Positions 55,215 through 63,442 of a stretch of DNA of 64,000 bases are shown piece by piece. The DNA is from an uncultured Bartonella sp. (GTDB lineage Bacteria > Pseudomonadota > Alphaproteobacteria > Rhizobiales > Rhizobiaceae): NCBI GenBank assembly GCA_946481695.1, contig CAMLON010000004.1, positions 35,619 through 99,618 on the forward strand. The letters are read 5' to 3'. The notes beneath the pieces were generated by a model. That model was not told where the DNA came from and searched no databases. It saw only the letters and a list, made by a program, of their open reading frames with translations. The number at the start of each line of letters is the position of its first letter. The first letter of the stretch is position 1. The translations under genes were made by a program, and so were the position numbers.

Positions 55215-56228
55215 TCAAACGGTTTTTACTGTCTCACCGATTTGCCAGTGACCCCATTCTTTTTCAATTTTCTCTTTATCATGACCGGCTGAAAGAAGAG
55301 CCCATAATAACAGCCTCGCTTTTAAGGGGGAAAGCCAACCGCCCATCAGCACGCCGCCTTTCATCAGATCAATTTCCGAGCCTTTATAGCCATAGGTTCT
55401 TTCACTCGTTGGCCCGCTATAGGCCCGTGTTGCTACAATAACCGGCAGAGTACCCGCATAATTTTTAATAATGTCGGCTTCCTCGAAACTGACATGGCCT
55501 GATCCGAAACCGGCAACGACAACGCCCTGATAAATGCCGCTTGAAAATACGAGTTCAAGATGATCTCCGCCTGAAGAAAGACAGGCTTCGACAAGGGCAA
55601 CTTTTTTATCAAGCGTTTTCGGCAGGCTTAGCGGTTTTGGTCGTCTATCGATAGAGTGGAAGAATACCGGTTTTGCCTCGACAATCACGCCAAGCGGGCC
55701 GACTAAACCTGATTTGAATGTTTCAACTTTAAGCGAATGACTTTTTCTCACAAAATAGGCGGAATGGATTTCGTCATTCATCACCACCATAGCGCCGCGG
55801 CCCACGCTTTGTTCATCTATTGCCACGAGTAACGAGGATAAAAGATTGGCCGGCCCGTCGGCACCGGCTGCCATCGGTGCGCGCATAGCACCGGTTATAA
55901 TGAGCGGCTGGGGTTTTTGCCAATAAAGTGAAAGGAGAAATGCTGATTCTTCAAGTGTATCGGTGCCTTGCGTCAGGATGACAGCTTTTGCACCTTTATC
56001 AATCTGGTTATTTGCCCAATCAAGAGCATCAAACAACACTTTGAAGGAGAGTGAACCGCTTGGTAATTTCGCCAATGTTTCGGCATCTATTGTAGCCAAT
56101 CCCGAAATTCCGGGAACCGATCGGGTGAGTTGTTCTGCCGAAAGTTCAGGCTCCACACCACCGGACTCCCCGGAGACCATGGCAATTGTGCCGCCCAATG
56201 CACCTATAGCAACCCTCGGCAATGGCAT
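55215..56228 (-). CDS. Asparaginase family protein
   Basis: A 337-residue L-asparaginase-type amidohydrolase (bacterial type I/II family). The first catalytic threonine is in IGALGGTIAMVSGESGG near residue 12, the second motif is VILTQGTDTLEESAFLLSLY near 83, and ITGAMRAPMAAGADGPANLL near 109 fits the Lys/Asp loop region, with Arg instead of Lys next to the Met. No signal peptide is seen, so it acts in the cytoplasm. It releases aspartate and ammonia. Glutaminase side activity cannot be excluded. It lies alone between the his cluster and divergent hslVU. Confidence 0.9.
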   Translation of the reverse strand: MPLPRVAIGALGGTIAMVSGESGGVEPELSAEQLTRSVPGISGLATIDAETLAKLPSGSLSFKVLFDALDWANNQIDKGAKAVILTQGTDTLEESAFLLSLYWQKPQPLIITGAMRAPMAAGADGPANLLSSLLVAIDEQSVGRGAMVVMNDEIHSAYFVRKSHSLKVETFKSGLVGPLGVIVEAKPVFFHSIDRRPKPLSLPKTLDKKVALVEACLSSGGDHLELVFSSGIYQGVVVAGFGSGHVSFEEADIIKNYAGTLPVIVATRAYSGPTSERTYGYKGSEIDLMKGGVLMGGWLSPLKARLLLWALLSAGHDKEKIEKEWGHWQIGETVKTV

Positions 56229-56389
56229 TTTCTGTTTTCCTTTGAATGTTCATACCGGCCAACCCTTAGCAGGATTTCTTCACACCAACAATGAGCATTC
56301 ATTGCAAGTCATCATTGAATGGGGGTTCCGGAATGACCGAAGCGTTTTTTAAAAAGTAAGAAGGTTTTTAAAATGTCTTCGTCAATATG

Positions 56390-56421
56390 GTTGAGTTTTA
56401 ATGTGCGAGTTCCTAAATATG
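56390..56421 (+). promoter_or_regulatory. Putative RpoH heat-shock promoter of hslVU
   Basis: GTTGAG (56390-56395), a 16-base spacer and CCTAAATATG (56412-56421). The second element fits CyTATnTnnG at nine of ten positions and the spacing equals that of the dnaK promoter (23943-23974). The -35 box begins GTTG in place of CTTG. Confidence 0.6.
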
Positions 56422-56488
56422 CACTCTATATAGCCGCTTTTCATTGCTTTTAACGAGGATGGAGCGTGTGGATAAAAGGAGTTTACTT

Positions 56489-57046
56489 GTGACAGAACAT
56501 AAGCCCGATACAATGTATGGCACGACCATCATTACAGTTCGTAAAGGCAATAAGGTTGTCATTGCCGGCGATGGACAGGTGACATTAGGGCAGACAATCA
56601 TGAAGGGTAATGCAAGAAAGGTACGCCGTATTGGCAAGAATGGATCGGTTATTGCCGGTTTTGCCGGTGCAACAGCCGATGCATTTACCTTGCTTGAACG
56701 GCTTGAAACCAAGCTTGAACAATATCCCGACCAATTGATGCGCGCCTGTGTTGAACTTGCCAAGGATTGGCGCACCGATCGTTATTTGCGTAAACTGGAA
56801 GCAATGATGCTGGTGGCCGATAAAAATGTGACGCTGGCTTTGACAGGGCTTGGCGATGTGCTTGAACCTGAAGATGGCATTATGGCAATCGGTTCGGGCG
56901 GCAACTTTGCTCTTTCGGCAGCGCGTGCACTGATCGACACCGATATGGATGCCGAAACAATTGCCCGCAAAGCCATGAAGATCGCTTCCGATATTTGCGT
57001 TTACACCAATAGCAATTTTATTGTTGAAACGCTTGATGCCGAATAA
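56489..57046 (+). CDS. hslV: ATP-dependent protease subunit HslV
   Basis: HslV is the proteolytic chamber of the HslUV (ClpQY) protease, a dodecamer with an N-terminal threonine nucleophile. I use the GTG at 56489 ([17 protein letters not shown]), which has AAAGGAG seven bases before it. Longer starts from 56444 have no such site. The 185-residue precursor is cleaved before Thr of [10 protein letters not shown]. Other conserved parts are [20 protein letters not shown] and [16 protein letters not shown]. The operon with hslU follows after 79 bases, and a heat-shock-type promoter lies upstream. Confidence 0.96.
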   Translation: MTEHKPDTMYGTTIITVRKGNKVVIAGDGQVTLGQTIMKGNARKVRRIGKNGSVIAGFAGATADAFTLLERLETKLEQYPDQLMRACVELAKDWRTDRYLRKLEAMMLVADKNVTLALTGLGDVLEPEDGIMAIGSGGNFALSAARALIDTDMDAETIARKAMKIASDICVYTNSNFIVETLDAE

Positions 57047-57125
57047 TGATTGAATGTTTCCATGTCACTTCTTGTCAGTCATGCGTAAAACCTGACAAGA
57101 CGTGTGAAAGAGAGAGCACTTTTAG

Positions 57126-58436
57126 ATGAGTTCTGTATTTTCCCCCCGCGAAATAGTTTCCGAGCTTGATCGCTTTATTATCGGACAAAAAGATGCCAAG
57201 CGTGCTGTTGCTATTGCATTGCGCAACCGGTGGCGGCGGCAACAACTTCAAGGCGAGATGCGCGAAGAAGTAATGCCGAAAAATATTCTGATGATCGGGC
57301 CGACCGGTGTCGGCAAGACCGAAATTGCCCGCCGCCTTGCAAAACTGGCAGGGTCTCCTTTTGTCAAGGTTGAAGCCACCAAATTTACAGAGGTCGGCTA
57401 TGTCGGCCGTGATGTCGAGCAGATTATTCGCGACCTTGTTGAAGTGGCAATCAATCTTGTCCGTGAGAAAAAACGTGAAGAGGTGAAAGCCAAAGCCCAC
57501 ATCAACGCTGAAGAACGTGTTCTGGATGCGCTGGTCGGCAAAACTGCAAGTCCCGCAACCCGCGACAGTTTTCGCAAAAAATTGCGTGAGGGCGAGCTTG
57601 ATGACAATGAAGTTGAAATAGAGATTGCCGATAACAGCCCGAATAATGCCCCCACCTTCGATATTCCGGGTATGCCGGGCGCGCAAATGGGCATTATGAA
57701 TTTGTCCGATATTTTCGGTAAAATGGGCGGACGCACGAAGACGCGGAAAACAACGGTCAAAAATGCATTCAAACCATTGATCGAAGACGAGTCCGACAAG
57801 CTTCTCGATCAGGACCAGATCGTTCAGGAAGCGCTTCGTTCCACTGAAAATGACGGTATTGTCTTTATCGACGAAATCGACAAGATCGCCGCCCGTGAAG
57901 GCGGCCTCGGTGCCGGTGTTTCGCGTGAAGGTGTGCAGCGCGATCTGTTACCTTTAATCGAGGGAACAACAGTTGCCACCAAATATGGTCAGGTTAAAAC
58001 CGATCATATTCTGTTTATCGCGTCCGGTGCGTTTCACGTATCGAAACCTTCGGATCTGTTGCCGGAACTTCAGGGACGTTTGCCAATCAGGGTCGAGCTT
58101 AATGCGCTCACGCGGGAAGATTTTCGCCGCATTCTGACCGAAACGGAAGTCAGTCTTATCAAGCAATATATTGCTTTGATGGCGACCGAAAATGTGACGC
58201 TCGAAATTACCGATGATGCCATTGATGCTCTGGCCGATATAGCAGTAGATTTGAACTCTACTGTAGAAAATATCGGTGCCCGCCGTCTGCAAACAGTGAT
58301 GGAACGCGTTCTTGACGAAATTTCTTTCACAGCACCGGATAAATCGGGCACAACCTTCAAGGTCGATGCGGCTTATGTCAAGAAAGCCGTTGGTGACCTT
58401 GCCGCCAATGCAGATTTGTCACGTTTTATTCTGTAG
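57126..58436 (+). CDS. hslU: ATP-dependent protease ATPase subunit HslU
   Basis: HslU unfolds substrates and feeds them to HslV. The 436-residue AAA+ protein has [20 protein letters not shown] at the N-terminus, Walker [21 protein letters not shown] near residue 56 and the intermediate domain (about 110-240, with [18 protein letters not shown]). Walker B is [15 protein letters not shown] near 246, and [17 protein letters not shown] and [15 protein letters not shown] are conserved AAA+ motifs. The C-terminal DLSRFIL tail is used to activate HslV. The hairpin terminator follows at 58471. Confidence 0.98.
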   Translation: MSSVFSPREIVSELDRFIIGQKDAKRAVAIALRNRWRRQQLQGEMREEVMPKNILMIGPTGVGKTEIARRLAKLAGSPFVKVEATKFTEVGYVGRDVEQIIRDLVEVAINLVREKKREEVKAKAHINAEERVLDALVGKTASPATRDSFRKKLREGELDDNEVEIEIADNSPNNAPTFDIPGMPGAQMGIMNLSDIFGKMGGRTKTRKTTVKNAFKPLIEDESDKLLDQDQIVQEALRSTENDGIVFIDEIDKIAAREGGLGAGVSREGVQRDLLPLIEGTTVATKYGQVKTDHILFIASGAFHVSKPSDLLPELQGRLPIRVELNALTREDFRRILTETEVSLIKQYIALMATENVTLEITDDAIDALADIAVDLNSTVENIGARRLQTVMERVLDEISFTAPDKSGTTFKVDAAYVKKAVGDLAANADLSRFIL

Positions 58437-58470
58437 TTTTAAAATAAACAGATTGCATATATTCTGTCAG

Positions 58471-58499
58471 AAACAGCCCTTCGGGGCTGTTTTATTTTG
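58471..58499 (+). terminator. Rho-independent terminator of hslVU
   Basis: AAACAGCCC (58471-58479), TTCG loop, GGGCTGTTT (58484-58492) and ATTTT. The UUCG-type loop is especially stable. Confidence 0.9.
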
Positions 58500-58531
58500 G
58501 ATATAGCGGCCTTTTAGGCACTTCCGACTTC

Positions 58532-59548
58532 TTATGACAATTGAAGAAGCGAGATCATTGTCAGGCTTGCGGTCGCCAGAATGATGATGGATATGAAAGC
58601 TGTCAGGACAACCCGCGGTCCGGATTTTTTCAAAGCCTTTATATCAACGCCCAGTCCTAAAGCAGCCATTGAAATAACAGTCAGGATTTTTGCCACAAAA
58701 GCCATGGTATCGAGTGCCAATTGGGGAATAATATTACAGGAATTGGCAAGCAAAAGAATGACGAAGCCGATAATGAACCACGGCACCATTTTGCCGAATT
58801 TGAGTTTGGTGTTGGCGCCGAGGCCGTAAATGAGGCCGATCACAAATATCACCGGCCCAAGCATCAACACACGGACAAGTTTGACAAGTGTCGCTGTCTG
58901 GACACTGATAAGTGAAACAGGTGCTGCCGCAGCCAAAACTTGCGGCACAGCATAAACAGTCATACCGGCAAGAACGCCGTATTGTGTAAAGCTTAAGGCC
59001 GCTAGCGGGACAGCAAGTGGCAAGACCAGAATAACAACAATACCGAGTGCTGCTGTAAAAGCAATTGATGAAGCCACATCCGAGCCTTCTGCTTTGATGA
59101 CAGGTGCAACAGCGGCAATCGCCGAATTTCCACAAATCGAATTGCCACAAGCTACAAGCAAGGCGAGACGGGGGCCAAGGCCCAAAAGTCTGCCAATTGC
59201 GTAAGTTACGGCAATCACACAGGCCACAATGACGATAATACCGACAAGCAATCCGAAACCGGCAGCGACGACCGCGCTCACACTGATACTTGCCCCCAAG
59301 AGCACAACCGCGCATTCAAGAAGAATTTTTGCCGAAAATCCGACTCCTTCCGCATATTGGGATGGAATGCCTTTGACTGTCCGGATGATTGCGCCAATCA
59401 GGATGGCAAGAACCAGACTTTCAAGCCAGGCCTCGCCGAAGATGAGTTTTTCAAGCTTTTCCAGAACAATGGCCACAGCCGAAATAACCGCGCATAATAT
59501 GATGCCCGGTGCAAAACGAAAAAAAATTGCCTGAACTCGGCTTGTCAT
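58532..59548 (-). CDS. YeiH/UPF0324-family putative sulfate exporter
   Basis: A 338-residue membrane protein with about ten hydrophobic segments of the Cons_hypoth698 family (PF03601), annotated as putative sulfate exporter. Conserved stretches are AILIGAIIRTVKGIP near residue 47, AKILLECAVVLLGASISVSAV near 71 and LVACGNSICGNSAIAAVAPVIKAEG near 132 with its two cysteines and asparagines. The gene is divergent from a LysR-type regulator (YeiE-like layout), with a palindromic operator candidate next to that regulator. In enterics YeiE controls yeiH and sulfite tolerance. Whether this pair does so here is inference. Confidence 0.88.
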   Translation of the reverse strand: MTSRVQAIFFRFAPGIILCAVISAVAIVLEKLEKLIFGEAWLESLVLAILIGAIIRTVKGIPSQYAEGVGFSAKILLECAVVLLGASISVSAVVAAGFGLLVGIIVIVACVIAVTYAIGRLLGLGPRLALLVACGNSICGNSAIAAVAPVIKAEGSDVASSIAFTAALGIVVILVLPLAVPLAALSFTQYGVLAGMTVYAVPQVLAAAAPVSLISVQTATLVKLVRVLMLGPVIFVIGLIYGLGANTKLKFGKMVPWFIIGFVILLLANSCNIIPQLALDTMAFVAKILTVISMAALGLGVDIKALKKSGPRVVLTAFISIIILATASLTMISLLQLS

Positions 59549-59621
59549 ATTGAAATATCCTTTTTTTTAAATTTGCTAGCGCGGTTTAACCATGTAATCA
59601 ATTTTCAAATATGTTATGAAT

Positions 59622-59640
59622 TGTTCGATTTGATCGAACA
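59622..59640. promoter_or_regulatory. LysR-type operator candidate (inverted repeat)
   Basis: TGTTCGAT (59622-59629) and ATCGAACA (59633-59640) form a perfect dyad with a three-base centre, 12 bases before the LysR start and inside the divergent promoter region. Its length and symmetry suit an autoregulatory LysR binding site for the yeiH/LysR pair. Confidence 0.6.
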
Positions 59641-59651
59641 TTGGCACGGCA

Positions 59652-60533
59652 ATGATTACATTTGAACAGATGCGGATATTTCTGGCTGTCGCCGAACGCG
59701 AGCATTTGACCGAAGCGGCCAAAGCTCTTTTGTTGACACCTTCAGCCGTTTCCAGTGCCATCCACATGATTGAAGAACATTATCAGGTGCGCCTTTTTAA
59801 TCGCATTGGACGGCGTATCCAGTTGAGTGATGCGGGTTCTGTCTTCGTTGAGGATTGCCGCCACACATTGGCGCAAGTCAAACTTGCCGAAACAACTTTG
59901 CGTGAATTTAGCGGGCTTAAACGTGGAGCACTCGGTCTCTATGCGAGCCAGACAATCGCCAATTATTTTTTGCCACCGGTCATTGCAAAGTTTCGCAATT
60001 TATATCCGGCAATAACGGTCAAAATGTCGATCGGCAACACCGAACAGGTTGAAAATGCTGTTCTATCAGGCCTAACAGACATCGGTTTTGCTGAAGGAAC
60101 TATCAAAAATGAAAGCCTTCATCGTCAAAAAGTGGCTGATGACGAATTGTTCATTATTGCCGCAAAAAACCATCCTCTTACAACTAAACCGTCGGTGAAG
60201 TTTCAAGATATTTCGACTTTTCCGTGGATTTTGCGTGAAAATGGCTCAGGAACACGGGCAATTTTCGAGCAGGCACTTGCAAACCATGGCTATGACTTCA
60301 CCGATCTTGAGGTGATGCAGACTTTCCCGTCGAATGAAGCGGTGCTTTCGGCAGTAGCTGCGTCAAATGCTCTGACTGCCATTTCAAAACGTGCGGTTTC
60401 GGCTTTGCTTGCCGCAGGGCTTGTTGAAAGGTTGAATTTTTTATCCGTAAAACGTGATTTTTTACTGTTACTCAACCCGCAACGCTTCAAAACCAAAGCA
60501 GTTGGTGCTTTTATTGGTTTGCTTGAAAGTTGA
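59652..60533 (+). CDS. LysR-family transcriptional regulator (YeiE/CysB-like layout)
   Basis: A 293-residue LysR regulator. The HTH (about residues 2-60) contains EREHLTEAAKALLLTPSAVS, HMIEEHYQVRLFNRIGRRI and LSDAGSVFVED. The effector domain continues with LYASQTIANYFLPPVIAKFR near 99, HPLTTKPSVKFQDISTFPW and GSGTRAIFEQALANHGYDF. These match YeiE, CysL and similar proteins. Divergent yeiH is the likely target. The downstream pheC-like gene is also close on the same strand (70 bases) and could be cotranscribed. Ligand unknown. Confidence 0.9.
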   Translation: MITFEQMRIFLAVAEREHLTEAAKALLLTPSAVSSAIHMIEEHYQVRLFNRIGRRIQLSDAGSVFVEDCRHTLAQVKLAETTLREFSGLKRGALGLYASQTIANYFLPPVIAKFRNLYPAITVKMSIGNTEQVENAVLSGLTDIGFAEGTIKNESLHRQKVADDELFIIAAKNHPLTTKPSVKFQDISTFPWILRENGSGTRAIFEQALANHGYDFTDLEVMQTFPSNEAVLSAVAASNALTAISKRAVSALLAAGLVERLNFLSVKRDFLLLLNPQRFKTKAVGAFIGLLES

Positions 60534-60603
60534 GTGGCCAAATTTAGAAGAGCTATAATTCAAATCTACGGGGATAAAACAAAAACACATATTAAATTGC
60601 CGG

Positions 60604-61437
60604 ATGGGAATGATGATGAAGAAAACTCTGATGATGCTTTTTTGGGGGTGTTCGTTTTTAACGCTGACAGACGCAGATGCGTCGAAACTCGATGATGTCC
60701 TCGACATCAAAACATTACGCGTTTGCACCACCGGCGACTATAAACCTTATAGTTTTTTGAAAACGGATGGTACTTACGAAGGCATCGACATTTCCATGGC
60801 GCATTCTTTGGCCAAATCTCTTGGTGTGGTGGTTGAATTTGTGCCGACAAGCTGGAAAACGCTGATGGCCGATTTTCTTGACGATAAATGTGATATTGCA
60901 ATGGGTGGGATTTCCATTTCGCTTCCCCGCCAACAAAAGGTTTATATGTCTGAACCACTTGGAGTGGACGGTAAAATTCCGTTTGTCCGTTGTGAAGACG
61001 CAAGAAAATATAACACGTTAAATGCACTTAACCAAAAGAGTGTTCGCGCAATCGAGCCGGCAGGCGGAACCAATGAGGCATTTGTCAGAAAATATATGCC
61101 GAATGCCAAACTCGAACTTTTTCATGACAATACAACAATTTTTAAAAATCTTGTCGACAAAAAAGCCGATGTCATGATTACCGATGCATCCGAAGCACTT
61201 TATCAAAAACGGTATTATCCGACTTTATGCGCCGTCAATCCCGATAAGCCTTTGGAGTTTTTCGAGAAGGGCTACATGCTCCCGAAAGGCGACATCAGTT
61301 GGAAACTTTATGTCGACCAATGGCTGCATTTGATGCAGAAAAACGGCGAATATAATGCAATCTCCGCCCATTGGCTGAAAGCAGGTGATGTTGGACATCA
61401 TGATAAAAAACATTCTGGAGCCAAACATGCCAACTAA
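60604..61437 (+). CDS. Cyclohexadienyl dehydratase-like periplasmic protein (PheC family)
   Basis: A 277-residue exported protein of the solute-binding fold. Three adjacent ATGs (60604, 60610 and 60613) precede a signal peptide (KKTLMMLFWGCSFLTLTDA) cut near residue 27. Conserved residues match PheC rather than a generic amino-acid binder: LRVCTTGDYKPYSFLK near 38, DISMAHSLAKSLGV, DKCDIAMGGISISLPRQQKV near 93, EPAGGTNEAFVRKYMPNAKL near 150 and VMITDASEALYQKRYYP near 186. PheC makes phenylpyruvate or phenylalanine from prephenate or arogenate in the periplasm. A plain amino-acid binding protein is the alternative. No permease gene is adjacent, which favours the enzyme. Confidence 0.78.
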   Translation: MGMMMKKTLMMLFWGCSFLTLTDADASKLDDVLDIKTLRVCTTGDYKPYSFLKTDGTYEGIDISMAHSLAKSLGVVVEFVPTSWKTLMADFLDDKCDIAMGGISISLPRQQKVYMSEPLGVDGKIPFVRCEDARKYNTLNALNQKSVRAIEPAGGTNEAFVRKYMPNAKLELFHDNTTIFKNLVDKKADVMITDASEALYQKRYYPTLCAVNPDKPLEFFEKGYMLPKGDISWKLYVDQWLHLMQKNGEYNAISAHWLKAGDVGHHDKKHSGAKHAN

Positions 61438-61610
61438 ATTAAGCTTATCTGGCTTAAACAGGGGTAAACTGCAAAAATAAGATACCCCGTTCATTCACCA
61501 ACACGGTCTCATGTCGTCTGGCGGGTTTTTAAAAAATTTGTCAATAAATCAAGTGCGTTAGCCGTTTTTGGATGCGGCGGATGAGCGAATTTCAAATAAC
61601 TCTGGAAACA

Positions 61611-61643
61611 AAAAACGGAAGCATTTTACGACTTCCGTTTTTG
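61611..61643. terminator. Bidirectional terminator between convergent genes
   Basis: AAAAACGGAAG (61611-61621) pairs with CTTCCGTTTTT (61632-61642) around a ten-base loop. The A and T runs on both sides serve the pheC-like gene from the left and the OlsB-like gene from the right. Confidence 0.85.
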
Positions 61644-61692
61644 AACTTTGGTTTGGTGGCAAAAAACACTTCTGCTTTTCATGCGTATTGTT

Positions 61693-62436
61693 TCAGCCGA
61701 TAATTTTTTTGGCAGGAAATAACAAAAATATGCGGGTTTCATTGCTTGCGCGGTCAACAACCACATTGTCGGCAACTTTGGCTCCAACACGCAAGCAATA
61801 GCGTAGCATGGGCGGAAGCGAAGAAAATACCTCATCGGGCTTGATTGCTTCTTCTGGCATAATATCCATTGTCACACCATGGGCGGCGCGCAAATGAACC
61901 CCTGATTGCGAGCGGCAAAAATGGTAGAGATAGGAAAGTTCCAATGCATGTGCGGCAGGGTAGCGGCTGTTGAATGCCAGACTTCCAATCACGTAATCGA
62001 CATTCTGGAGAAGGCAGAAGCGGGAAATTGCCTGCCACAAAAGCCCTTGGGCACGATGGGCTTTCGCTTTGTCGAAACATTTAAACGGTGAAATTGTCAA
62101 AAAAACCGAGGCATTCCGGCCGCTTTCAACCTCGAAACTGTCGCCGAGGCTTGTCGCTTCAAGATTTTGATTGGCACCTAACACGTTTGTCAGTGTCATG
62201 CAGCAGCTTGCAAGAAGATTTTGCGGGTCTTCAATATCATTGACAGTCATCAACCATTGGTCGCCATCATCGGATATATGGCCTTTTGTTGACGCCGGAA
62301 CTTTTGGCATAAGGTCATGTGATAATCTCCGCAAACGGGCTTCCAAAGAACCGAATGTTGCAAGTACAAGTGTATCGCTCGTATCGCAATTTTGATGATC
62401 CGGTTGTTCGAGAACTGTCCTTGCATAAGCTACCAT
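61693..62436 (-). CDS. GNAT acyltransferase resembling ornithine lipid synthase OlsB
   Basis: OlsB adds a 3-hydroxy fatty acid from acyl-ACP to the amino group of ornithine in the first step of ornithine-lipid synthesis. I place the start at 62436 (MVAYARTVLEQPDH) after AGGAG, giving 247 residues. Earlier residues up to 62556 lack such a site. The core resembles OlsB/hemolysin-like acyltransferases: TLVLATFGSLEARLRRLSHD near residue 20, LLWQAISRFCLLQNVDYVIG near 149, RYPAAHALELSYLYHFCRSQ near 175, and SSLPPMLRYCLRVGAKVADN near 214. Similarity is partial and the protein seems divergent. No OlsA partner is next to it. Autoinducer synthase-like function is a less likely alternative. Confidence 0.6.
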   Translation of the reverse strand: MVAYARTVLEQPDHQNCDTSDTLVLATFGSLEARLRRLSHDLMPKVPASTKGHISDDGDQWLMTVNDIEDPQNLLASCCMTLTNVLGANQNLEATSLGDSFEVESGRNASVFLTISPFKCFDKAKAHRAQGLLWQAISRFCLLQNVDYVIGSLAFNSRYPAAHALELSYLYHFCRSQSGVHLRAAHGVTMDIMPEEAIKPDEVFSSLPPMLRYCLRVGAKVADNVVVDRASNETRIFLLFPAKKIIG

Positions 62437-62953
62437 TTCAATGCTCCTATTGAAGCGCTGTCGATCAAAAGCAATCAACAACATGTCATGTTGTCGATTT
62501 AGAACTCTCTTGTTGCATGACAATGACGGGAAAGTGATTTTTTCAAGGCAATGCACATTCCGCCCGAAATATAGTAAATAACAAGTAAATGATTATTCTT
62601 TTTTATTGTTATCAATCGCTTGCTTATAGTTTTCCGACGAAAAGAAACGGTTTTCATTCTGTCAAAAAAATGGCATCGGGCTTTATCGGGCTCGCAATGT
62701 GTCAAAAACGGATATGTCTTTCCGGTCTTTTTTGTCTTTTTGCGTTGCAAACGGATCAATAAAAAATCGAGATTGTCGCGGTTCTGCGGCTTTATAAAAT
62801 GACCGGTTTAAAAGCGGAATTTTAGCTATTTTATAAAAATTTGAAAAGCGGTCAAAACTAGCCAGCCGACTTGTTGCAAGACCACTTTTTGACAATCGTA
62901 TATTTTATGAAAATGGAAAAGCTCGTTCATCTGCGCGATGATTATTGAAAAAC
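62437..62953. other. Intergenic region between the OlsB-like gene and lspA
   Basis: About 520 AT-rich bases. No gene, terminator hairpin or strong repeat was found. Open frames there (for example 62620-62802) are short, lack a ribosome binding site and look like noise. Confidence 0.4.
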
Positions 62954-63442
62954 CTATTTAGTTTTTTGCTTTTCCCGTTTCCAATGGAGCAATTCGTCAA
63001 CCACTATGAGGACGGCGCCGACCGTTATGAAACTGTCAGCAAGGTTGAAAATGGCAAAGGAGAAAACATCGTCGATATGGAAAGAAATGTAATCAATGAC
63101 ATAATGAAAACGTATGCGGTCTATCAGATTTCCGATGGCTCCACCGATCACCAGCAGGAAGCCAAATCGCGATAGTGATTTTTCCGGACCGGCGTTTTTC
63201 CATAACCAGATAACGAAGCAGATAATGCAAAATGTCAATGCGATAAGCCCCCAATCGGAGACGGATGACAACATTGAAAAAGCAATTCCGGGGTTGCGGG
63301 CATGATAAAGTGAAAGAAACGGCAAAAGGTCGATTTCTTCCCCGACTGCCAATGTATTGACCACCCAATATTTGATTAATTGGTCAAGCCCGACAGTGAT
63401 GATAAGCCCCGCTATAAGTGTGATGAGGGATTTTGCCTTCAT
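62954..63442 (-). CDS. lspA: Lipoprotein signal peptidase (signal peptidase II)
   Basis: LspA cleaves the signal peptide of prolipoproteins after lipidation at the cysteine. The 162-residue inner-membrane protein has four hydrophobic helices. Catalytic aspartates are in VIGGAIGNLIDRIRFHYVID near residue 100 and AIFNLADSFITVGAVLIVVD near 129, and YHARNPGIAFSMLSSV carries the conserved Asn region. Its start overlaps the trmH-type gene stop by four bases (ATGA). Confidence 0.97.
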   Translation of the reverse strand: MKAKSLITLIAGLIITVGLDQLIKYWVVNTLAVGEEIDLLPFLSLYHARNPGIAFSMLSSVSDWGLIALTFCIICFVIWLWKNAGPEKSLSRFGFLLVIGGAIGNLIDRIRFHYVIDYISFHIDDVFSFAIFNLADSFITVGAVLIVVDELLHWKREKQKTK

